Positions 56,870-64,000 of a DNA stretch of 64,000 nucleotides are shown piece by piece. The first letter of the stretch is position 1. Every line of letters begins with the position of its first letter. The stretch comes from Phytoseiulus persimilis (taxonomy: Eukaryota > Arthropoda > Arachnida > Mesostigmata > Phytoseiidae), in the NCBI GenBank assembly GCA_037576195.1, contig CM075103.1, positions 29,224,723-29,288,722 of the forward strand, written 5' to 3'. Under the pieces are notes generated by a model. That model made no database searches. It was not told where the DNA came from and saw only the letters and a program-made list of their open reading frames with translations. The position numbers were made by a program, and so were the translations under genes.

Positions 56870-59800
56870 GGGTCGAAAAGAGCGGCCACAGCAGGGCATT
56901 CCACAATCCCTCTGTGTTTCGACTGCACCGGAAAAGTAATTGGGGTCCGAGGAGTGGAAATCGATTAATCTTGCGGAGCTGGCACCTTTGAACGCCCGTG
57001 ACTTCGCTCGACGAGTCTCCTCATTCTGAGGTGGAGGGAGGGAGGGCCCCCGGAAAGATTATGCAAAATGTCATCATAAAAGTTTGAGGTTCTTGTTAAA
57101 CTATCGAATGAGAACACGAATCAACCTTCAGACGAGGGTGACGGACGTCACGGAAGACGGCGCAAAATGTTGGAAAAACAAACTTAGAGCCGAAGACCAT
57201 CCTGAGACACCCAGGATACGGAGGAACGGACTTCCGCGGCAGGAAAATAAAATTCGAGTCCGGCACAGAAACTTTATCTTTTTCCGGAGAAGAGATCTTT
57301 CGGTCAGTAAGGGTGAGCGTGAACCCCACGCAGGATACGTCGACTGACCGAGAGTTATTCGTAGATGGGGCTCCCCGGGAAGAGATTTGCTATTGGAGTC
57401 TTGCTCTCGGCTTATTTACGTAATCACAGAACCTTGAAGCGATCCGACGAGACACACAATTTCACGAAGTCCTTCTCGGGATGGTCGGGAGAGCGCCGAT
57501 TCCCGCGATGGCTTGCCAGATTGGATCCAGTTTTCTGGCGTTCCTGTCGATGACGATCGAGATCACGGAACAATTTCCGGCGTTGTGTCCACGAGCTTGG
57601 AGTGGAACTCTGGGCGAGACGTGGAAGACTTCATTACATAGAATGCTGTATGCGTATTTGTTGTTATCTCGTGTATTCAGTTTCATACGTTGCACTTTTA
57701 CCGGTGGCTCGGGTCCCCGTCCTGAAAATGAACGGTTCCGCTCTTTCTCGCGTTGCGCTCCTCCAGCCCCGCACGTCACGGATTCCGGATGGCGGACAGA
57801 GTCTGGAAACTGTCAGACGGTAGTCGAAAACACGGAGATCGCGACTTTTCGGCCGAACATCTTGCCGGACTGTCCTTGAGTGGAAAGGTCCAGTTCCGGG
57901 CGAAGTGTTAGCGAAGCAAACTAGTCTCTGCGGATCACTTCTGCGGTCATGAGGATAATATGTCTACATCTGTGAGATCACTCGGCCTCCGACCAAATCC
58001 TGAGCGACGGTAGCGCAGCTCGCTCGCTACTTTGCTCTCATCTCCATCCTGATCACCCCTTACGGCCTAATGACGGTCGACTGGAGAGTTTCAGTGCGCT
58101 GACCGCTCCTGTCCGCTCATCACGGCTGACCCCGCAGATCGGTTTGGAGACTGGTTACAGACTCACAGAGAGAAGGGTCAGTGTGTCTTGTGTGGGATCG
58201 TGAAACTCTCTTGATGTGTCTCGGAGGAGCATCAAATGATCACTCCCCAGATGCAGTGCCTTATGCGAAAAGGACCACGCTCGCTCGTTCCGCAGAGGAT
58301 TCCGAGGACAAAAAAATCGTACAGTCGTGACCCCGATCGGCCTAGCAGACACGCTCGAGTATAATCTGATCGAAATCCACCAATGTCCGGCCTAAGTGAG
58401 CGAGTTCTCGCGGCGGAACGAGAGTCGCCCACCGCTCGTCACCACGCGGGCGGAACGGATGATGATTCCAGCGGAGAATCCAATTCATATCCCTGTGGAA
58501 AGCCGCAACGGAAGTCAGCTCACGACTCGACGTAACGAGCTCCCCCCGTGGCGCCACCCGGGGTCCAATCGGAAGGTTGGGGAGGAAGAGACGGAAAAAT
58601 GAGGCAGCGTCGAGTTAGGAGCAACGAAAGTGCTAAGCTGGTGATCGATCAATGAGGGGCCACACAGAACAGGAGGTTTCGCAACCGGAAGGACAGGAGC
58701 GAGAGCAGATTTCCTCTGCGTTGGGTGGACGACACCTGTTTCACGAGCAGATCGTTAACAATGTCGAGAGGCTCCTCCGAAGTCTGATCCTCGAGCTCAC
58801 ATCCATCAAACAATAAGTCGGAACTGTTGCTGAGCTCTGATCCATATCGTGGAAAACTCGTCTCTCGACCGTCCACGGGCTGACCCTTGCGAATGATTAT
58901 CGGTTCCTGATGCCAGATGTGCGAGAATGCTCGCGGATATCATCCTGCTCGAATGAGCACCAAGGGTCTTCATTAAAACACTCGCTCGGCTCTACTCCAC
59001 TCGACATCCGGAGAAGCTTTGGTAGATAATTAATTCCTCCCGCACCGTCGGATGGAATCTTTGTTTCAGATCCCCTGAGGGCCTGTCAGCGGAGTCAAGC
59101 GAAGGAACGAGGCCGAGAGAGTTGAAAAACTAGGAGCTTCCACTTCGACGAATTTGTGTCGACACTCTCGCGTCGTCCATCTGTATTCACAGAAACACTA
59201 ACGATTTGGAAACACTTCGAGATTTGAAGAGTTGTCATCCTGGAAGGAAGATGAAGCGAAAAATCGAGTAAATAGCCGATTCAGTGCTATGAGCTGAAAT
59301 TCGGAGAAAACCGACTGGCATGCTATTCCGCCCAGCATGTTGACAAAGAAAATAATGTGAGTATTCACGTTCTGGTCCAATGACAAGCCCGTGGATGTCG
59401 AAAAATTAATATCCATAGTTTCTGATCTGAGCCCTCAAAGCCATCCGGAACTCGATCACAACAACTTTCCTCGTGTGCAGAATCATCATCGACGGAATTT
59501 CATCGCGATTTTTCGAGCCAAAGTCGAACCTAAGGATAGCAATGCTCCCGAGTCGAGCTCAACTATTCCGACTGCCTCTTCACGATTAGTTTCCGAGCCA
59601 CTGATTCAAGCAACCACGCTATTCGACGAAAAGTGAAATCCCAGAGTCAGGTTTCCTCATACAGTCATTGGTGTCATTTACATGTGGAGGTTCAAACTCA
59701 GAGGATCGCTCGCTCCCTGCAATCGGAGCCCGAATCTTTGAGGTGAATCCTAGTTCCGATTATAATTGAATATTTCGCAATGTTGGAATGAGGTCTTCGC

Positions 59801-62800
59801 CGGTACTGCTTCGACAAACATTGGCATAGCTCCCCGGGGACATCGGAGAACCGAACGTCGTCTCCACGCTCAGGAAACTCTCTCCGCTGAGCAACTGTCA
59901 AACCCGAATTCCTCGTTGTGGATGGGGCTGTCGTGTACAGAGTTCGTTGCAGTTTCTGAAGCAGGAGAAGGTAGAAAGAAATATTGAATATTCGCGTCGT
60001 ATAATTTATATTTATTCGAAGTTTTCCATTGAATGGATTCCGCGGGGCGAGAGCTGCGGGACGAGAGCGAGGAGACTAGGTGCATATATGAAACAACTTC
60101 GGTATAGTCCGCCGGGAGCAGCTTCGGCCGACTGCTGTTCCGCTTTCCGCGCCCTCCATATCTGCGCGGTGGTCTCGTCGGAGTGTGCTACGCAACAGGG
60201 GCTCACGCGGTAATGAATGAGCCCACATGACGCACTCGTTGAATTACACAACTTATCATTTCGATCCATCGTTCATCGTCTCCAAGTTTGTCGTTCAATG
60301 CGGACAGTTCCCGCCACCAAACCCTCAAGGTCTTGCTGTGATCCTTTCTATGCAGCTATTTACAATGAACGTTATTCTCTCTGATCGGAACGCCTGTTCG
60401 TCATTCCTCCGATCCTATGAAAGGTGGCTGTTTGTCAGAGAGCGCTATTCGAGGTGCCCACCTACTTTCGTAAGCTCGCAAGAGGTGCCCTGGGAGGAGC
60501 CCACAATCATGGAGAATACAGGATAATTATCCAACGACGATCGATTCTTTCACCTGATGAGGAAAAAAACTCCGGATGCAACAGATCGTCAGCGGATGTA
60601 ATACATTACCTCTGTCGCAACCCGGAGAGGAGGGGGAAGGGGGGAGGGGGTGTAAGCGTTCAGTCGACGGATGGGACGATTATGAACCGACCTCGATTTA
60701 TAGTCCCTCTGCTACGGGCTGTTACGGGCCGTCGTTTGCGTCATCCGCAAGCTTGCCGAATGCTGCCCGGCCCGAGTTTATCTTCCTCCACGCGGATTCC
60801 TCGGGAAGCTGTCGACTCCTCAGATTGCGACCGCGGATCTGCCTCTCGCGTTCGATGCTGAGTGTCATTTCCGACACTTCATCTCCGACAAAGTTGACAG
60901 AGCGTTGAATTGAAGAACAGGGTAGTCCAACAAGTTCATTCTGGTTCGCCTAATACTGCGCACAAGGACATCCAAACGAAGAGGAATGCCAGAAACGTTC
61001 ACGTCGAGGAAATATACCAGCCGCCCGACCCAGAAACCCGTGGGAGAAAACGAGCCGCGGGAACAACCCAGCAATCTGGAGACTGGCTTCCGAAGCGCTC
61101 ACAAGAGAGCCACTTTCCTCGGGGTCAGCACTCTGAATCATTCGTAGCGGGAGAGATGTCGCGGACAGAAGCTTCCTTTCCGCTGCTCGTGGTTCGGTAG
61201 AAGAAAACTCGGATGCGTACCTTTGGAGTCGTTCCTCGTTCGAGGATGTCGGTCTCATAAGCGTGCGAACGCGACTGCGAGATTTCTCACGCGTCTCCAT
61301 CAAGATTAATGTTTGGTCCGTTCATGATGTGATCATCAGCTCGACAATTGTCTCGATGTAACACGTGTTCACGGACTCATTACCAGCCTCAGCAGCATGA
61401 TAACGAGCCACAGGCGCGTGCCGGCTCAACGGAAGCGTGCTTGTATGAATGAGAGCCTTGGGAGCCGGATGAAATCACCGGCTCGAACACTTCCGCAAGA
61501 CGTCAGACATGGAGACTTGCAACATTCTGGAGACGTCTATGGCCACCCTCGAGCAGCCATTGTTCCCGATTATTTCCTCTATCCGGGGTCGTGTGGCGGA
61601 AAACAATCGCCTTCGTCTCTGCTCTAGCGCGTCAGTCCTTCTGGATATTTCCTCCAACGCAGAATGGGGTTCGCTGTAATCCTTTGCCTGATCATCGGCG
61701 AATTAAGCGTCCTCCCGATCAATTAAGCACCGACGGTGGGGAACATCCCAGACCCGTGCATAACATGAGTATACATTAGAACGGAGTACCGGTACGTCTG
61801 CACGTCTTTCCTACTTCGAAATTCCACGAATCTTGAATTGAGTACATACGAAGAACGACAATCACACGTGTTCCCTCTGAACATTCCCGGATCGACGATA
61901 GAATCGGCGAGGAACCTGTTCGGAATCGCAGAGGGAATTCCCGAGTAATACGGTCGACGGATGCTCCTCAGACAAGTCATTTTGTTTATATTTCTCTGAC
62001 CGCCCTAAATAACGTCCTTCCGGAGTGAATCGAACCGGCGAAACCCGAAGGGTTTGAAATCCTTCCAGAGTGGATCATTCTCGGAGTACAATGGGGAAGC
62101 TGCGAAGATGGTTCAGGAACGATTCATCGTATTCGGTCTAAACAGACTTCCGGAGAGACCGAGCATAACTCAAGATTCCTGAGTTGGGCCGAGTCGATAT
62201 CATCATATTTTGAGTAGTTCATTCAGATCATAGTTTTTGGGAACTTCCAGTGGAGATCTCCGAGTTGGACGTTCTGACAATTCGATGAGACGAGTTTTTC
62301 TCCGACGAAAGCTTGGAGATGCCCTCCGTGCGAGCTTCTCTGATCAAAATTTTGGAAACGTTCAGGAAACTTCTGGGGGAAGTCGTTCTGGGATGGGGGG
62401 AAAGTGAATGCCAGAGGAAAATTTCACGGCAAGTCTCGCAGAAATCGTGCGACTGCTCACAACTGCGCAAAACCATTCGATGAGCGGTTCGGCCGGTCAA
62501 GTCAGCGTGGCTGCACGCCAGCTAGACCTCGCTGAACTTTTCACAAGGGCTTCCGCTTGACTCACGAGTGGTTTCGATTTACAGTCTCTGTCATTCCCTG
62601 GTTTCCAGCACTGCAGGTGCCTGGGCCTCTCGAGTAGCGCGACAGGATGAAAAAGGAGTGCAGCGACAGAATCCGCAGAACGGGGGGAATGCCGGAGGCT
62701 AGGCTCATCATCCGTTGGAATTCTCGTCGATGATAAAAAAGCTCTTTTTACAACCAACTAATATTGAAAGATGCAGCCACGTTCAGCATGGGGTGCCACT

Positions 62801-64000
62801 CTTTGCTTTGTTTTCATGGTGACTTGAAACGTCTCTCAAAACAATCTTGGAGGGGAAGTCGAGCCCTGAACACTTCGCGAAAAACACACTCGATCTTCCG
62901 CAACCCTCCCCAGGAATTCTACCGTAGTATGTACGAAGCTCTGGATGCTGCTGGGGGCTGGTGGGACCACGTGCGCACGCAGTCAACTGAAGCTCGGTGC
63001 ACCGGAGACGAGCTCCTCGCGTGCTTTTGCGATGTCCGGGTTTTCCGATCTGCCACAATCAACAGGAAGCCTTAGGAGGCAGTGTTTCGCAAAGAAGTCT
63101 GTGCTGACACCCGGCGGCTGACCACCGGGACTTTGATGGCGGTTTCGCTGAGAGTCGGTGAGGGGGCGAGGTTGGTAAACACTGCTCTCACATATCGACT
63201 GCAATCGGGGAAACCATCGAATCACCGTAATGCAGCTAATGCGGAAATTGTATCTGCTCTCCAGTCAACAAACCTGTTGGCATCGGCTCGGCAAAACAAA
63301 AAATAGCGTTCGCATGCGGCGCTTGATTTCCGCCACGCTTCCCAGATGGAAACTTCGCCAACCTCATCCAGTTGGTTCAAGCTCAGTTGCTCCATCGACC
63401 CCTTGGGGAAATCCCTCAACTAGAGCGATTTTCTTGAGCCGCTCTTGATGTGAGAGGCAAACGGAGCTTTGCTGCCTCGGATTTTTCTCACATTTCCGAT
63501 CAAGAACTTCAACAGAAAATGAACTTCAGGGAAGCTGATATCCGTGCACGAGTAGTGAGCCACAGCTTGTGCAGGAATCGGAGAAATCAGATCTCACTAT
63601 GGATCTTGATCGCGATTGATCTCCACAATGTATGCACTTGAAGTCGATCCCATCTGGGAGATCAGTCCCACCATCGATGTGATCCTCGTCCTAGGATCTA
63701 CAGCGGCGACCAGGAACGACGTCGCACGGAAACCGAACCTTGCGAAGTCACAACCATTGTCTGCGGGCAAGGGGAGTTCTAGTCGCGGGGACTCTTGGAT
63801 TGCTGTTGTCCATGGTTCGTTCCCTATATGCTCCTTGAGACAGTTTCATCTGAGCTGGTGCAATCTCTGAGCTCCACGGGACGCCCGCTCTGTGCTCAAC
63901 TTCCTGCGAAATCTTTTCCGAGCCCTTTCCCGTCGTGCATTCTAGGTACGTAGGAGCATCTCTCGTATGACGGTTGACCTCTCTTGACCGTCCGGTTTTC
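56870..64000. other. No supportable gene
   Basis: Open frames reach 145 codons (60424-60861, plus) and mostly overlap frames on the other strand. The 81-codon plus-strand frame 59391-59636 reads smoothly but has no match I know. No retrotransposon motifs, terminal inverted repeats, tRNA box or tandem arrays were noticed. A GGGGGAAGGGGGGAGGGGG patch is near 60632. Confidence 0.4.

Noticed and set aside
61980..62060. GAATCGAACCGG considered as a tRNA B box on the minus strand
   Set aside because: No matching acceptor stem, A box or cloverleaf could be found around it.

Overview
This is animal genomic DNA, most probably from an arthropod. The one well-resolved host gene has seven coding exons with canonical GT-AG introns, each splice joint in matching phase. 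The mobile DNA is of animal type: mariner, Tc1, hAT and pogo-like elements and non-LTR retrotransposons. Base composition looks close to 50% GC. A small, GC-balanced arthropod genome such as a mite or tick would fit, but nothing here fixes the species. There is no bacterial gene organisation, no CRISPR array, and no rRNA or tRNA that I could recognise.

Layout. 1-8.8 kb: nothing codes convincingly. 8.8-13.3 kb, minus strand: a complete Lasp gene (LIM domain, one nebulin repeat, Gln-rich linker, SH3 domain) of 518 codons, with a polyadenylation signal. Its introns carry two non-autonomous mobile elements. 13.3-23 kb: mostly featureless, except an 80-bp hAT miniature element with target-site duplication (18.05 kb) and an inverted repeat (22.3-22.65 kb). 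23.4-27.6 kb: fragments of possible genes, the best being the last two exons of an unidentified minus-strand gene ending at 25.0 kb. 28.4-30.7 kb: a pogo-like element, a decayed non-LTR endonuclease and a 48-bp-period satellite. 34.8-36.5 kb: a foldback element with 16-bp tandem arrays in its arms, then a second inverted repeat. 40-42.8 kb: a candidate exon, a dead Tc1 transposase and an intact mariner with perfect 31-bp terminal repeats. 43.2-51.7 kb: satellite clusters, a decayed reverse transcriptase and more foldback repeats. 55.7-56.8 kb: a second decayed reverse transcriptase. 56.9-64 kb: nothing I can support.

Lasp is predicted to be an actin-associated scaffold. The rest is intergenic and repeat-rich. 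Mariner is the only mobile element whose protein still looks functional. The most distinctive signal is structural: several unrelated inverted-repeat (foldback) families, one of which shares a 16-bp tandem unit across three loci and resembles Drosophila FB-type elements in layout. Most other open frames of 60-200 codons are what chance gives at this base composition, where a few dozen frames over 100 codons are expected in 64 kb.
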